64,000 nt of DNA from CAYVTM01 sp964454645 (GTDB lineage: Bacteria; Bacteroidota; Bacteroidia; Sphingobacteriales; Sphingobacteriaceae), in NCBI GenBank assembly GCA_964454645.1, contig CAYVTM010000001.1, positions 124,001-188,000 of the forward strand, read 5' to 3'. Under the pieces are notes generated by a model. The model saw only the letters and a program-made list of their open reading frames with translations, ran no database searches and was not told the DNA's origin. Shown piece by piece: positions 35,929-46,441 of the stretch; position 1 is the first letter of the stretch; each line of letters opens with the position of its first letter. A program made the position numbers and the translations under genes.

Positions 35929-37788
35929 ATGGCGAAAGTAGCGATAAATATTAGTACCGGATCATTACAGCAAGAAGAGATCATCATCGGAATTGATCTC
36001 GGTACTACTAACAGTTTAATAGCATACATTAATCAGGATCAACAGGCACAAGTTATCAACGATGCCGGAAAGGGAGTGCTGGTTCCTTCCATCGTTCATT
36101 TTCATACATCGGGAGATGTAATCGTTGGTAACGATGCCAAAGAGTATCTGATTAAAGATCCGCAAAATACCATCTTCTCCATCAAGCGCCTGTTGGGTCA
36201 ATCGTACGATGACGTAAAACAATTTCAAAATTTTTTCAGCTATAAGATTATCGACGACGATACCGAAAGTATTGTTAAGATTCGTGTCGGTGATCGCTTT
36301 TTTACTCCCATCGAATTATCGGGAATGATTCTCCGTGAACTGAAAGAGCGGGCAGAGCATGCATTGAAAACCCCTGTAAACCGTGCTGTTATTACGGTCC
36401 CGGCTTATTTTAACGATGCTCAGCGCCAGGCTACAAGAGATGCAGGTAAATTGGCCGGGCTGGATGTTTTGCGTATCGTTAACGAACCGACAGCTGCCAG
36501 TTTAGCCTATGGCATGGGTCTCGATCCTAATGATGAAAAAATTATTGCAGTATACGATTTGGGAGGAGGAACATTCGATATCTCTATTCTGAAAATTCAA
36601 AACGGAATCTTTGAAGTGCTTGCTACCAACGGGGATACTTTTTTAGGAGGAGATGATTTTGACCGTGCTATTCTGGATTATTGGATTGCAGGAAATAAAA
36701 TGAATCCGGATGAACTGGAAGCGAATAAAGAATTATCTCAAAAACTTCGACTTTGTGCGGAAGAAGCAAAGAAAGCACTCAGTATACAAAATCTTTTCAA
36801 CACAACTATCGACAATTTACAATTGGGTATTACCAAACTGAAGTTCGAAGAGTTGATTCAGGATAAACTCGATGAAACCCTGCGTTGTTGCGCTCAAACA
36901 TTGAATGATGCTGGCCTGAAGGCAGAAGATATACAATCAGTAGTGATGGTGGGAGGTTCTACCCGAACTCCTCTTGTAAAACAAAAAGTATCTGAATTCT
37001 TCAAGCAGGATGTAAATGATTCACTAAATCCGGATGAAGTCGTTGCCTTAGGTGCAGCCATACAAGCGGATGTATTGGCAGGTAATCGTAAAGATATTTT
37101 ATTATTGGATGTAACTCCGCTATCCTTGGGTATAGAAACCATGGGCGGATTGATGGATACGATTATCCCCCGTAACTCCAAAATTCCAACGAAAGCCGGC
37201 AGACAATATACAACTTCTGTTGATGGACAGGTGAACATGAAAATATCGGTTTATCAGGGTGAGCGTGATCTGGTAAAAGAAAATCGTAAGCTGGCAGAAT
37301 TCGATTTAAAAGGAATTCCCGCTATGCCTGCAGGATTAGCAAAGGTAGATATCAACTTTATTCTGAATGCCGACGGGATATTAAAAGTTCGGGCAATTGA
37401 GCTACGTTCGGGGGTAAAGCAAGAAGTAGATGTAAAACCTACGTACGGCTTAACCGACGAAGAAGTAGAACAGATGCTGCTCGATTCCATCGAACATGCC
37501 AAAGAAGATGTCTCTACACGTATGCTCATTGAAGCACGCACCGAAGGCGAACAAATGATTTATACTGCCGGTAATTTTCTCGATAAACACGCTGTCCATT
37601 TAAACCCCGAAGAAATTTCGGAAACAAAAAAGCATATTGATTTGTTAAAGGAAGTAATTGCATCGGATAATAAAGATTTAATATTATCACGAATCGATGC
37701 ACTTAATGAATTTACACGCCCTTTTGCCGAACGTGTAATGGATGTTGCCGTTTCACAGGCAATGAAAGGCAAATCGATCAATGAATAA
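35929..37788 (+). CDS. hscA: Iron-sulfur assembly chaperone HscA
   Basis: 619 residues, close to E. coli HscA (616) and shorter than DnaK. Hsp70 ATPase motifs: IIGIDLGTTNSLIA, YDLGGGTFDISIL, VMVGGSTRTPLVK. The substrate domain includes LLLDVTPLSLGIET. The end (FAERVMDVAVSQAMKGKSINE) matches HscA, with no Gly/Pro-rich DnaK tail. HscA binds the LPPVK loop of IscU to drive cluster transfer. It is far from iscSUA (5-7 kb), and no HscB J-protein is visible in the window. Confidence 0.9.
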   Translation: MAKVAINISTGSLQQEEIIIGIDLGTTNSLIAYINQDQQAQVINDAGKGVLVPSIVHFHTSGDVIVGNDAKEYLIKDPQNTIFSIKRLLGQSYDDVKQFQNFFSYKIIDDDTESIVKIRVGDRFFTPIELSGMILRELKERAEHALKTPVNRAVITVPAYFNDAQRQATRDAGKLAGLDVLRIVNEPTAASLAYGMGLDPNDEKIIAVYDLGGGTFDISILKIQNGIFEVLATNGDTFLGGDDFDRAILDYWIAGNKMNPDELEANKELSQKLRLCAEEAKKALSIQNLFNTTIDNLQLGITKLKFEELIQDKLDETLRCCAQTLNDAGLKAEDIQSVVMVGGSTRTPLVKQKVSEFFKQDVNDSLNPDEVVALGAAIQADVLAGNRKDILLLDVTPLSLGIETMGGLMDTIIPRNSKIPTKAGRQYTTSVDGQVNMKISVYQGERDLVKENRKLAEFDLKGIPAMPAGLAKVDINFILNADGILKVRAIELRSGVKQEVDVKPTYGLTDEEVEQMLLDSIEHAKEDVSTRMLIEARTEGEQMIYTAGNFLDKHAVHLNPEEISETKKHIDLLKEVIASDNKDLILSRIDALNEFTRPFAERVMDVAVSQAMKGKSINE

Positions 37789-37793
37789 GCTAT

Positions 37794-38450
37794 ATGCGTA
37801 AAACAATTAACATTAAAATCGCTTCGGACATCGTGTGTCCATGGTGCTACATCGGTAAAAAGAATTTGCAAAAAGCTATCGAAACGCTAAAAGAAGAATA
37901 TAAAGTGGAAGTGCAGTATTTACCTTTTCAATTAGATGCTTCGGTTCCGGATGAAGGGGTCAACTTTAGAGAACATATCACTCAAAAATTCGGTGACTGG
38001 GAACGCTTTCTCCGTGGCTCGCAACGTTTGGTAGATTACGGGAAAGAGGTTGGTATTCAGTTTGATATGAATAAGATCGGAAAAAGCCCCAATACGTTTA
38101 AAATGCACCGTATCGTTCAGTTTGCACATCAGTTCGGTTTGCAATTAGAATTGAAAGAAGCTTTTTTTCGTGCCTATTTCGAGGATCATATAGATTTAAC
38201 TACGGATGAGATGCTTATCAATATTGCTAAATCGGCAGGACTGGATGAAGAGCACGTGCGTACACTTTTACAATCGAATGAAGGAAGTGACGAAGTACGT
38301 GCGTTGGAAGAAAATGTAAGGTCTCTGGGTATTACGGGTGTTCCGTATTTTATTATCGATGATCGCTATGGCATTAGCGGGGCAGTACCTGCCGAGCAAT
38401 TAATCTCAGCTATTAAACAATCGGCTTCTGAAACAATAAGTGATTCTTAA
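37794..38450 (+). CDS. DsbA-family oxidoreductase (FrnE-like)
   Basis: 218 residues, no signal peptide. Thioredoxin-fold active site SDIVCPWCYIGKKN (CPWC) near residues 14-21, a helical insertion, and the cis-Pro loop GITGVPYFIIDDRYGISGA. FrnE-type proteins are cytosolic disulfide oxidoreductases or isomerases. It is 5 bp behind hscA, so likely co-transcribed. Its end overlaps the convergent riboflavin synthase by 4 bp. Confidence 0.88.
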   Translation: MRKTINIKIASDIVCPWCYIGKKNLQKAIETLKEEYKVEVQYLPFQLDASVPDEGVNFREHITQKFGDWERFLRGSQRLVDYGKEVGIQFDMNKIGKSPNTFKMHRIVQFAHQFGLQLELKEAFFRAYFEDHIDLTTDEMLINIAKSAGLDEEHVRTLLQSNEGSDEVRALEENVRSLGITGVPYFIIDDRYGISGAVPAEQLISAIKQSASETISDS

Positions 38451-39040
38451 GAAGAACGACGATCCATTAACCGGCTTACGTATTTACCGATAATATCGAA
38501 TTCGAGATTTACCCGATCTCCGATGTTAATCCTATGCATATTGGTATGCTTATAAGTATAAGGAATAATGGCTACCGAAAAACGATTGTCGGCGGAATCG
38601 AACACGGTCAGGCTTATACCGTTGATACATATCGATCCTTTTTCTACGGTTACATTGCCACTTGAAGCATCGTACCGGAAACGAAAAATCCAACTGCCAT
38701 TTGTTTCTTCTTTGGAAATACAGGCAGCGACCTGGTCAACATGTCCCTGAACCAAATGCCCGTCGAGTCTTGCATTTAAAATCATGCAACGCTCCAGATT
38801 CACGGGATCCTTTATTTTTAAATCGGAAAGATTAGTCTTTTGTAAGGTTTCATCAATAGCTGTAACCATATGGCTTTCATCATCTTTCGCTACAACCGTT
38901 AAACAAATACCATTGTGTGCAATACTCTGATCGATTTTTAATTCCTTCGAAATAGAAGAACTAATACGTATATGTAGATTTCCTTGCTCTTTTCTTAATT
39001 CGGTAACGATACCAATTTCTTCAATGATTCCTGTAAACAT
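38447..39040 (-). CDS. ribE: Riboflavin synthase (alpha chain)
   Basis: 197 residues with two tandem lumazine-binding repeats. It starts with the signature MFTGIIEEIGIV, and each repeat has a NGICLTV or NGISLTV motif (about 43-50 and 137-144). It converts two 6,7-dimethyl-8-ribityllumazines into riboflavin. The end ISRLMDRRSS is slightly shorter than some homologs but includes both repeats. Confidence 0.95.
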   Translation of the reverse strand: MFTGIIEEIGIVTELRKEQGNLHIRISSSISKELKIDQSIAHNGICLTVVAKDDESHMVTAIDETLQKTNLSDLKIKDPVNLERCMILNARLDGHLVQGHVDQVAACISKEETNGSWIFRFRYDASSGNVTVEKGSICINGISLTVFDSADNRFSVAIIPYTYKHTNMHRINIGDRVNLEFDIIGKYVSRLMDRRSS

Positions 39041-39046
39041 TTTCTT

Positions 39047-41692
39047 TTATCGTAATAAATGTACGAAGCCGCTGATTGTTTTCGGCTTTAATCCTTTCAC
39101 GCGAATTTCACTAAATTCTATCGAATAAAAATATACTCCTTCGGGTAAGTCGGATTTTGATCTGTAATCTTTTCCGTCCCAATGAATTTGTGGATCGGTG
39201 GTTTCATAAACAATATTACCGTACCGATTGTAAATGGTAGCCTTTACTTCACTGATAAAATCCACGCTATCCTTTATAGGCGTAAAATAATCGTTTATCC
39301 CGTCGCCATTGGGAGTAAATACATTGGGCAGACTATATTTCGGACAATTATCAACACAAACAACATTACTTGCCGTACTCTCATTATTAAAGGAATCGAT
39401 AGCTGTAATGAAATAGCATCCGGCAATGGAGTTAAAGAGGTTTTGATCGGTATAAGAAAGCAGGGTTGCCGGACTTAATTGTCCGTCGCTACTGATCGGA
39501 TAAAACTCTCCACCTTCAAATTCCGATTTATATAAGCGGTATTTGATAACATCTTTGGAACAAGTATCAAATGTATTGGGGTTTGTCCAGCTTAATTCGT
39601 TACGATATAAATCGCAGAAAGGAACGACGCTAAGAACAGGAGGGCAGGGAGCCTCTGTATCGACAGGTATTCCGCAGTGCTCTTGCGAAAAATTGATAAG
39701 CGGTTCGATGAACCCACCCGAAGTATATCTTCCGAAAGATTTTACATAATAGCAATATTCCACACCATTGGTTAATCCGGTATCCGAAAAATAATTCGTC
39801 AGACTCGTTCCTATTTGTTCAAATAAATCATTGTTACGATTGAGGCGGAATACCTGAAAGCTATCGTTTGTCCAAGGTACATTTACATCCCAGGATAATA
39901 ATAATTCATTGTCACGAGAATTACTTTTTAAATAAACCGAACTTGCGGGTTTAGCAGAGCCGATCAATTGATCATTTGCCAGGAAATCGATGCGATAACG
40001 GTATTGGGTGTTCCTGGTATTTAAATTTTCATCCCGATACAAAGAATCGTTTAATCCTGCAAAGCTTTGACTGGTATAGGTTTGCAGCAAAGTGTAATCC
40101 GGGTTGGAATTCGAAGCGCGTAGCAAGCGATATTGATAAGGCGGGGTATATTGGGTCGTATCTACTTCGGTAGGTTTTGCCCATTTTACGGAGTCGGTTC
40201 CCTGAGAATTACTGGTAGATAAAATACTGACATGTGTAAAATTAGGAAGGTCACGCGAGAGCTTTTCGCAAGCTTCGTTCGAAGCATAACTCTCTGCACC
40301 ATCTGCAAAATATGCGATCACCCGGTAACAATAATTCGTACCGATGGATAGGCCCTCCCCGTTATTATCATCCACAAATCCGAGTATATTAATATCTTCG
40401 ATTGTTGCAATCTGTTTGTAGCCTGTATATGCCGGAACGCCCACTAAACAGGCATCGGGAATAAAGGGGTAAGAGCCGCTTCGTCGGTAGATCTTGTATC
40501 CGACAGCATTGCCGCAGGAATTTTTTTCCCAATTCAAATGTATGCGGGTGCCTATTGCATCAGCTGTTAAGTTTTCCGGGCCGGGAGAAACAACAGTGAT
40601 TCTCCAGTCTTCTAGATCTACTAAATTCGGATTCCCGTTATCTACAGCTTTTACAACAATCAGATAAGGTTGTTTACGTACCGAAAGACAACTGGTTTTC
40701 CAATTAAAAGTCTGAGCTACAATATTGGGAGTGGGTTCGGGATTAATGAACAATACTGTATCCGGAGGAGGTAACCGGAAAGGCCCGCCCGAAAGTGTTA
40801 AGCGAATTCGGTCGCCATCCTGATCGCTCGCAGAAATAAGCTTGGTAAGATAGGTTCCTGCCAGTACACAGGTATCGTTCAATGTTTTAATAACAGGAGG
40901 ATTGTTATTTGTATTGATAATTTCAATCTGCATATCACGTACGATATATCCGATACGGACATAACGATTTACGTTAGTTACATAACGCCATTCCTCGATC
41001 ATAATCGCTATGTTATACAGGCCTAATACAATCGGGTTTTCCCAAACCAATTGTCCGGTTGCTGCGTCTATATCGAAACGGTTACTGGCATATCCCGAAG
41101 CTTTGTCGGGAAATACAAAACCGAAAACTTCATTCTCACGATCTTGCTTACAAGTCACCAGTCTGAAGCTTAAGCTGTCTCCGTCAACATCATAAGCATT
41201 GGGATTGTGTACAAATAATTTGTTGAGCCCGCCCACATCTACCGGTTCCAATAAAAGTACCGGGGAATTATTAAACCCGATGAATGGATTAATCATCAAA
41301 AATGTTTCGATATAAAAAGGGGTGTTCACGGAATTAATCATATTATTCACTCCGCTGTTTCTATTGGGATCCTGATAGCTGATGGTATAGCCGGCATAAC
41401 CCGGAAAGGTATGTATAAAAACATACTTATTGCGTTGGATATTAGGCCCTACCGAACGTATTTCCGACCGTGGAGATTCTTGTGTAGTCCCATCGCCAAA
41501 ATCCAATATGGCAGTTTTACGATCAGCATTACCCGGATTACCCACATCGGTATAAGTAGTAAGTGTAAACTGATACTGAAGCTCGTTGATTTGTACATAG
41601 GTAATTTCTCCCGCACGATTATGGGTCGCGAAACTACTTCCGGCAAATAGCAGAAGGATCAGCGATAAAGAAAATAAACCTATGTGTTTCAT
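39047..41692 (-). CDS. Giant secreted protein with T9SS type B domain
   Basis: 881 residues from the MKHIGLF start; the longer frame would overlap accC and lacks a signal peptide. Signal peptide ends SSFATHN. The first half has cadherin/fibronectin-like repeats (for example DGDSLSFRLVTCKQ), the middle has FN3-like units with YKIYRRSG and YRVIAYF strands, and the end is the type B sorting domain (LPNVFTPNGDGINDYFTP, WDGKDYRS). It is a cell-surface protein, probably an adhesin, and ends 6 bp upstream of the ribE start on the same strand. Confidence 0.88.
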   Translation of the reverse strand: MKHIGLFSLSLILLLFAGSSFATHNRAGEITYVQINELQYQFTLTTYTDVGNPGNADRKTAILDFGDGTTQESPRSEIRSVGPNIQRNKYVFIHTFPGYAGYTISYQDPNRNSGVNNMINSVNTPFYIETFLMINPFIGFNNSPVLLLEPVDVGGLNKLFVHNPNAYDVDGDSLSFRLVTCKQDRENEVFGFVFPDKASGYASNRFDIDAATGQLVWENPIVLGLYNIAIMIEEWRYVTNVNRYVRIGYIVRDMQIEIINTNNNPPVIKTLNDTCVLAGTYLTKLISASDQDGDRIRLTLSGGPFRLPPPDTVLFINPEPTPNIVAQTFNWKTSCLSVRKQPYLIVVKAVDNGNPNLVDLEDWRITVVSPGPENLTADAIGTRIHLNWEKNSCGNAVGYKIYRRSGSYPFIPDACLVGVPAYTGYKQIATIEDINILGFVDDNNGEGLSIGTNYCYRVIAYFADGAESYASNEACEKLSRDLPNFTHVSILSTSNSQGTDSVKWAKPTEVDTTQYTPPYQYRLLRASNSNPDYTLLQTYTSQSFAGLNDSLYRDENLNTRNTQYRYRIDFLANDQLIGSAKPASSVYLKSNSRDNELLLSWDVNVPWTNDSFQVFRLNRNNDLFEQIGTSLTNYFSDTGLTNGVEYCYYVKSFGRYTSGGFIEPLINFSQEHCGIPVDTEAPCPPVLSVVPFCDLYRNELSWTNPNTFDTCSKDVIKYRLYKSEFEGGEFYPISSDGQLSPATLLSYTDQNLFNSIAGCYFITAIDSFNNESTASNVVCVDNCPKYSLPNVFTPNGDGINDYFTPIKDSVDFISEVKATIYNRYGNIVYETTDPQIHWDGKDYRSKSDLPEGVYFYSIEFSEIRVKGLKPKTISGFVHLLR

Positions 41693-41748
41693 GATAAGAA
41701 ATAGAACCAATTTACTACAACTAATATACCAAACACTAAGCGAAAAGA

Positions 41749-43233
41749 TTAACGGGTTCGGTTTTTTTTCCAATTGGAATGAACGATAGCACCGTTTTCC
41801 TGCACAGAAATACTCTTTTTCTCCGAGCTAATCAACTTTGCAGCCAATAGAGCCGCAATTTCTGCTTCCTGTTCCGATTCGTTTGCCAGCAACCCTTCTT
41901 TAAAATATTTCTTTACAAAATGTGTATCGAAGTTTCCTGATGTAAAGGCTTCATGCTGCATCACAAATTTTCCAAAAGCCAATGTTGTTTGGATACCCGA
42001 GATCTTATACTCATCAATGGCACGAATCATACGATGAATGGCTTCGTCACGATTTTTTCCGAATGTAATTAATTTTGCTATCATCGGATCGTAATAAATA
42101 GGAATTTCCATTCCTTCTTCAAAGCCATCATCCACACGAATCCCTAAGCCTTGGGGCGTTTTGTAATGTTTTAAAGTACCGATATCCGGAAGGAAATCGT
42201 TTGCAGGATCTTCTGCATATACACGCAGCTCTATCGAATGGCCGCGTATTTCGAGCTCTTCTTGTTTGAAAGAAACAGGAAGCCCTTGTGCAATTCGTAT
42301 TTGTTCTTTTACCAAATCAACCCCTGTAATCATTTCCGTTACCGGATGCTCTACCTGTAAGCGGGTATTCATTTCCAGGAAGAAGAAATCTTTATTTTCA
42401 TCAAGAATAAATTCTACGGTTCCCGCACCGGTATATTGACAGGAACGGGCAACATCTACGGCGCATTTCCCCATAGCTTCACGAATTTCCGGACTTAATA
42501 CCGAGGAAGGAGCTTCTTCAATTACTTTTTGATGACGGCGTTGTACCGAGCATTCCCTCTCAAACAAGTGTACAATATTTCCATGAACATCGCCCAGTAC
42601 TTGTATTTCGATATGGCGTGGAGAGCCTACATAACGTTCGATAAAAACTGAACCATCACCGAAAGCCGATGTTGCTTCGCTTACGGCGAGATTCATCTGT
42701 TCTTCAAAATCTTCCGCTTTCTCAACAATACGCATTCCTTTTCCACCACCACCGGCAGCAGCTTTAATCAAAATCGGGAAACCCACTTCTACTGCACGTT
42801 TCTTGGCCTCCGGGATGTCGGTAATCGCTTCTTCCGTTCCCGGAACCATCGGTATATTGTATTTTAATGCAGCGGCTTTCGCCGAAAGCTTATTGCCCAT
42901 AATTTCCATCGCTTCGGGTGAAGGCCCGATTAAAATCAATCCCTCTCCTTTCACACGACGTGCAAAGGCCGCGTTCTCCGATAAAAAGCCATAGCCCGGA
43001 TGAATCGCTTCCGCTCCGGTTTCTTTACATGCAGCGATCAACTTATCCATATTCAAATACGACTGATTGGAAGGGGAGGCGCCTATATAAATTGCCTCAT
43101 CGGCGTAACGTACATGTGGCGATAAACGATCGGCTTCCGAATAGACAGCAACTGTTTGTATCCCCATTTCCCGCGCCGAACGCATAATACGTAAAGCGAT
43201 CTCTCCCCGATTGGCAATTAAGATCTTCTTCAT
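41749..43233 (-). CDS. accC: Acetyl-CoA carboxylase biotin carboxylase subunit
   Basis: 494 residues. ATP-grasp fold: start KKILIANRGEIALRIMR, glycine loop KAAAGGGGKGMR, carboxylation-site EMNTRLQVEHPVTEMITG, C-terminal FDTHFVKKYFKEG. Longer than E. coli AccC (449) by a C-terminal extension, common in this phylum. It carboxylates biotin on the carrier protein for malonyl-CoA synthesis. accB is not adjacent in this window. Confidence 0.95.
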   Translation of the reverse strand: MKKILIANRGEIALRIMRSAREMGIQTVAVYSEADRLSPHVRYADEAIYIGASPSNQSYLNMDKLIAACKETGAEAIHPGYGFLSENAAFARRVKGEGLILIGPSPEAMEIMGNKLSAKAAALKYNIPMVPGTEEAITDIPEAKKRAVEVGFPILIKAAAGGGGKGMRIVEKAEDFEEQMNLAVSEATSAFGDGSVFIERYVGSPRHIEIQVLGDVHGNIVHLFERECSVQRRHQKVIEEAPSSVLSPEIREAMGKCAVDVARSCQYTGAGTVEFILDENKDFFFLEMNTRLQVEHPVTEMITGVDLVKEQIRIAQGLPVSFKQEELEIRGHSIELRVYAEDPANDFLPDIGTLKHYKTPQGLGIRVDDGFEEGMEIPIYYDPMIAKLITFGKNRDEAIHRMIRAIDEYKISGIQTTLAFGKFVMQHEAFTSGNFDTHFVKKYFKEGLLANESEQEAEIAALLAAKLISSEKKSISVQENGAIVHSNWKKNRTR

Positions 43234-43329
43234 ACTGAAAAATTATGCCGTAAATTTAGGATTTTAAACGTAATAAAAAGGCTTAGCCGGATTTATCATA
43301 TTCTTAAATTAAGTTTATCTTTACCCCCG

Positions 43330-43989
43330 ATGCAATTGATATCTCAAATTAAAACCCTTGTGGCTAAGGAAATACTGCTCGAATGGCGTTCGAAATATGC
43401 GATCAACGGGATTCTCTTATATGTATTCTCGACCGTTTTTGTTGCTTACCTTTCTTTCCGGCAGATTAATCCGACTACCTGGAATGCCCTGTTCTGGATT
43501 ATCATGTTGTTCGCTTCGGTAAATGCGATCGCGAAAAGTTTTATGCAGGAAAACAGAGGAAGGTATCTGTACTATTACTCGATATGCAATCCCCAGGCTG
43601 TCATGCTATCGAAAATTATTTATAATACCCTGTTGATGGTAACACTTTCGGGAATTTGCCTGTTCTTTTATACCATCGTATTTGAAAACCCTATTCAGGA
43701 TATTACTTATTATTTATGGGCGGTTTTATTGGGAGGAGTAAGCTTCTCTACTGTGTTTACAATGGTTTCGGCAATTGCTTCGAAAGCGAATAACAATACT
43801 ACTTTAATGGCAATACTCAGTTTTCCGGTAATGATACCCTTGCTGATGTTATTAATTAAATTTTCGAAGAATGCCATGGATGGCTTAGATCGTTCGGTAA
43901 GTACCGATGAATTATCGGTTTTGTTACTGATAAATCTTATCGTTATTTCAGTTTCTTTATTGTTATTTCCTTACATTTGGAGAGAATAA
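43330..43989 (+). CDS. ccmB: Heme exporter permease CcmB
   Basis: 219 residues with about six membrane segments. The N-terminal LVAKEILLEWRSKYAINGILLY matches CcmB, as does FMQENRGRYLYYYS. With CcmA it forms the ABC transporter that acts on CcmE heme loading. ccmA is not seen next to it in this window. ccmC follows after 22 bp. Confidence 0.9.
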   Translation: MQLISQIKTLVAKEILLEWRSKYAINGILLYVFSTVFVAYLSFRQINPTTWNALFWIIMLFASVNAIAKSFMQENRGRYLYYYSICNPQAVMLSKIIYNTLLMVTLSGICLFFYTIVFENPIQDITYYLWAVLLGGVSFSTVFTMVSAIASKANNNTTLMAILSFPVMIPLLMLLIKFSKNAMDGLDRSVSTDELSVLLLINLIVISVSLLLFPYIWRE

Positions 43990-44011
43990 ACACTTAAAAA
44001 ATATATATGGA

Positions 44012-44683
44012 ATGAAAGCGTATTGGTGGAAAATTTTAGCAGTCCTGTTGGTTCTATATTCAATCGTTTATGGCTTCTTAGGCCCTGTTCCCACACTCCC
44101 TATTCTGAACGAAACTATACGGAATGTATATTACCATGTTCCCATGTGGTTCTCGATGATTGTATTGTTTGTATTGAATGCGGTTTATAGCATCCGTTAC
44201 CTGAGTAATGGGGATGAGATTTATGATTTGAAAGCTGCCGAATCGGCAAATGTCGGGATCATACTTGGTTTGCTAGGATTAACAACCGGAATGGTTTGGG
44301 CGAATTTTACCTGGGGCGAACCCTGGAGTAACGACCCTAAGCAAAACAGCGCTGCTATAGCTATGCTGGTCTATCTGGCTTATTTTGTTTTAAGAGGATC
44401 GATGGATGATGAACAAAAACGTGCAAAAATTTCTGCCGTTTACAGTGTCTTTGCTTTTCCCGTTATGATTGTCTTGATTTTTATTCTTCCACGTATGACC
44501 GATTCTTTACATCCCGGTAATGGCGGTAATCCCGGATTCAATTCTTACGACATGGATAGCAATATGCGTAAAGTTTTTTACCCTGCCGTATTGGGCTGGA
44601 TCTTGATGGGGGTATGGATTATGAACTTACGTTACCGCATGCGCAGTCTCTATAATAAACACTTGGATAAAATTGCTAATTAA
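44012..44683 (+). CDS. ccmC: Cytochrome c biogenesis protein CcmC
   Basis: 223 residues, six predicted membrane segments. The heme-handling tryptophan motif is MVWANFTWGEPWSNDPKQNSAAI, and periplasmic histidines are at VYYHVPMW and DSLHPGNGG. CcmC delivers heme to CcmE. It lies directly after ccmB. Confidence 0.92.
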   Translation: MKAYWWKILAVLLVLYSIVYGFLGPVPTLPILNETIRNVYYHVPMWFSMIVLFVLNAVYSIRYLSNGDEIYDLKAAESANVGIILGLLGLTTGMVWANFTWGEPWSNDPKQNSAAIAMLVYLAYFVLRGSMDDEQKRAKISAVYSVFAFPVMIVLIFILPRMTDSLHPGNGGNPGFNSYDMDSNMRKVFYPAVLGWILMGVWIMNLRYRMRSLYNKHLDKIAN

Positions 44684-44693
44684 TTTATTTATT

Positions 44694-44903
44694 ATGAATA
44701 AGATATACTCATTTTTGCTTTTACTCTTTCTGCCGATCCCTCTTTTTGCAGAAGCTAAAGGGGTAGAAATGGCTGATACTATGAGGGCCAACGGAAAAAT
44801 TTATGTAGTGGTTGCTACATTAGCATTGATCTTTATCGGTATCGTAATATATATGTTCCTGATCGACAGGAGAATTCGGAACTTAGAAAAAGAACGGAAA
44901 TAA
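44694..44903 (+). CDS. ccmD: CcmD-like small membrane protein
   Basis: About 69 residues from the ATG at 44694; an upstream TTG would extend it into ccmC. One signal-like N-terminal segment and one strong membrane segment (IYVVVATLALIFIGIVIYMFLI) end with a basic tail RRIRNLEKERK. CcmD proteins are short and poorly conserved; position right behind ccmC decides the call. It releases holo-CcmE from CcmABC. Confidence 0.72.
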   Translation: MNKIYSFLLLLFLPIPLFAEAKGVEMADTMRANGKIYVVVATLALIFIGIVIYMFLIDRRIRNLEKERK

Positions 44904-44987
44904 TTTGCATTAGTAAATATTTAATTAAAGATTTGTTCTAATAAATTCAAACCGATTTAACGGTAGATTCAAAATCACATACATATC

Positions 44988-46436
44988 ATGGCTAAAAGCA
45001 TCAAAACAAAAAGCAATGTCGTACATGAAACAAATTTTTTCGGCGACGTTGGTGAGTTTTTTGATAAGGCAGCAAGCTTTACCAAACATCCTCAGGGATT
45101 ACTTAATCAAATTAAAACTTGTAATAGTGTATATCGCTTTCAATTTCCGATTCGTAAAGACGATGGGAAATTTGAAGTAATTGATGCATGGCGGGTAGAG
45201 CACTCGCATCATAAATTACCTACCAAGGGTGGTATTCGATACAGCGAAATGGTGAACGAGGATGAAGTGATGGCATTGGCAGCATTGATGACTTACAAAT
45301 GCGCGGTTGTAAACGTTCCTTTCGGTGGAGCTAAGGGTGGAGTGAAAATCAATCCTAGAAATTACTCGGTAGATGAACTTGAAAATATTACCCGTCGTTA
45401 TACTTCGGAATTAATTAAGAAAAATTTTATCGGCCCGGGTATCGATGTGCCTGCCCCCGATTATGGTACAGGCGAACGTGAAATGTCGTGGATCGTAGAT
45501 ACCTATGCAGCATTTAATCCGGGTCAATTGGATGCCAGCGCTTGTGTTACCGGAAAGCCTATTTCCCAATCGGGTATCAATGGCCGGCGTGAAGCTACCG
45601 GCCGTGGCGTGTTCTTCGCTGTTCGCGAATGTGTGAGTGTTACTGAGGATATGAAGAGACTGGGATTAACTCCGGGTCTTGAAGGTAAAAAAGTAATCGT
45701 TCAGGGTTTAGGAAATGTTGGTTTCTGCTCCGCTAAGTTTATTCAAGAGGGTGGAGGTTTGATTGTTGGTATTTGTGAATACGAAGGAGCTATCTACAAT
45801 CCCAAAGGATTGGATGTTGAAGCTGTTTCTGAACATCGCAGAAAAACAGGATCTCTGTTAGGTTATAAAGGCGCTACCAAAGAATTTAAAAATTCAGCTG
45901 CAGGACTGGAACAGGAATGTGATATTTTAGTCCCGGCAGCTTTAGAAAATCAAATTACCGCTGAAAATATTACCCGTATTAAAGCTAAAATTATTGCAGA
46001 AGGTGCCAATGGGCCTACAACACCCGAAGCAGCTGAACATTTTGTTAAAACCGGAAGAATTATTATTCCTGATATGTATTGCAACGCAGGCGGGGTAACC
46101 GTTTCGTATTTCGAGTGGTTGAAAAACTTATCGCATGTTGCTTTCGGAAGAATGGATAAGCGTTACGAAGAAAATTCGAATCGTACAATGGTTGAAACTA
46201 TTGAAAAGGCTACAGGTGTAAGGCTTTCTTCGGAGCAGCGTAAAGCGATTATTAAAGGTCCTACGGAATTGGAACTTGTAGTTTCCGGACTGGAAGATAC
46301 AATGATCCGTTCCTATCATGAAATTCGTGAAATTAAAATGTCTAATAAAAAGATTGATAATCTTCGTACTGCGGCTTTTGTTGGCTCTATCAATAAAATT
46401 GCCGTATCCTATATGAATCTGGGCATTTTTCCTTAA
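44988..46436 (+). CDS. Glutamate dehydrogenase (Glu/Leu/Phe/Val dehydrogenase family)
   Basis: 482 residues. Dimerisation domain with KGGIRYSEMVNEDEVMALAALMTYKCAVVNVPFGGAKGG (split motif; catalytic Lys in YKCAVVNVP), the GPGIDVPAPDYGTGEREMSW stretch, and the NAD(P)-binding Rossmann motif VIVQGLGNVGFCSAK. It interconverts glutamate and 2-oxoglutarate plus ammonium. Whether NAD or NADP is used is not certain. A terminator follows. Confidence 0.93.
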   Translation: MAKSIKTKSNVVHETNFFGDVGEFFDKAASFTKHPQGLLNQIKTCNSVYRFQFPIRKDDGKFEVIDAWRVEHSHHKLPTKGGIRYSEMVNEDEVMALAALMTYKCAVVNVPFGGAKGGVKINPRNYSVDELENITRRYTSELIKKNFIGPGIDVPAPDYGTGEREMSWIVDTYAAFNPGQLDASACVTGKPISQSGINGRREATGRGVFFAVRECVSVTEDMKRLGLTPGLEGKKVIVQGLGNVGFCSAKFIQEGGGLIVGICEYEGAIYNPKGLDVEAVSEHRRKTGSLLGYKGATKEFKNSAAGLEQECDILVPAALENQITAENITRIKAKIIAEGANGPTTPEAAEHFVKTGRIIIPDMYCNAGGVTVSYFEWLKNLSHVAFGRMDKRYEENSNRTMVETIEKATGVRLSSEQRKAIIKGPTELELVVSGLEDTMIRSYHEIREIKMSNKKIDNLRTAAFVGSINKIAVSYMNLGIFP

Positions 46437-46441
46437 TTTTG

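Noticed and set aside
41693..41773. N-terminal extension of the T9SS type B protein before MKHIGLF
   Set aside because: It would overlap accC and place an extra 27 residues before a good signal peptide.
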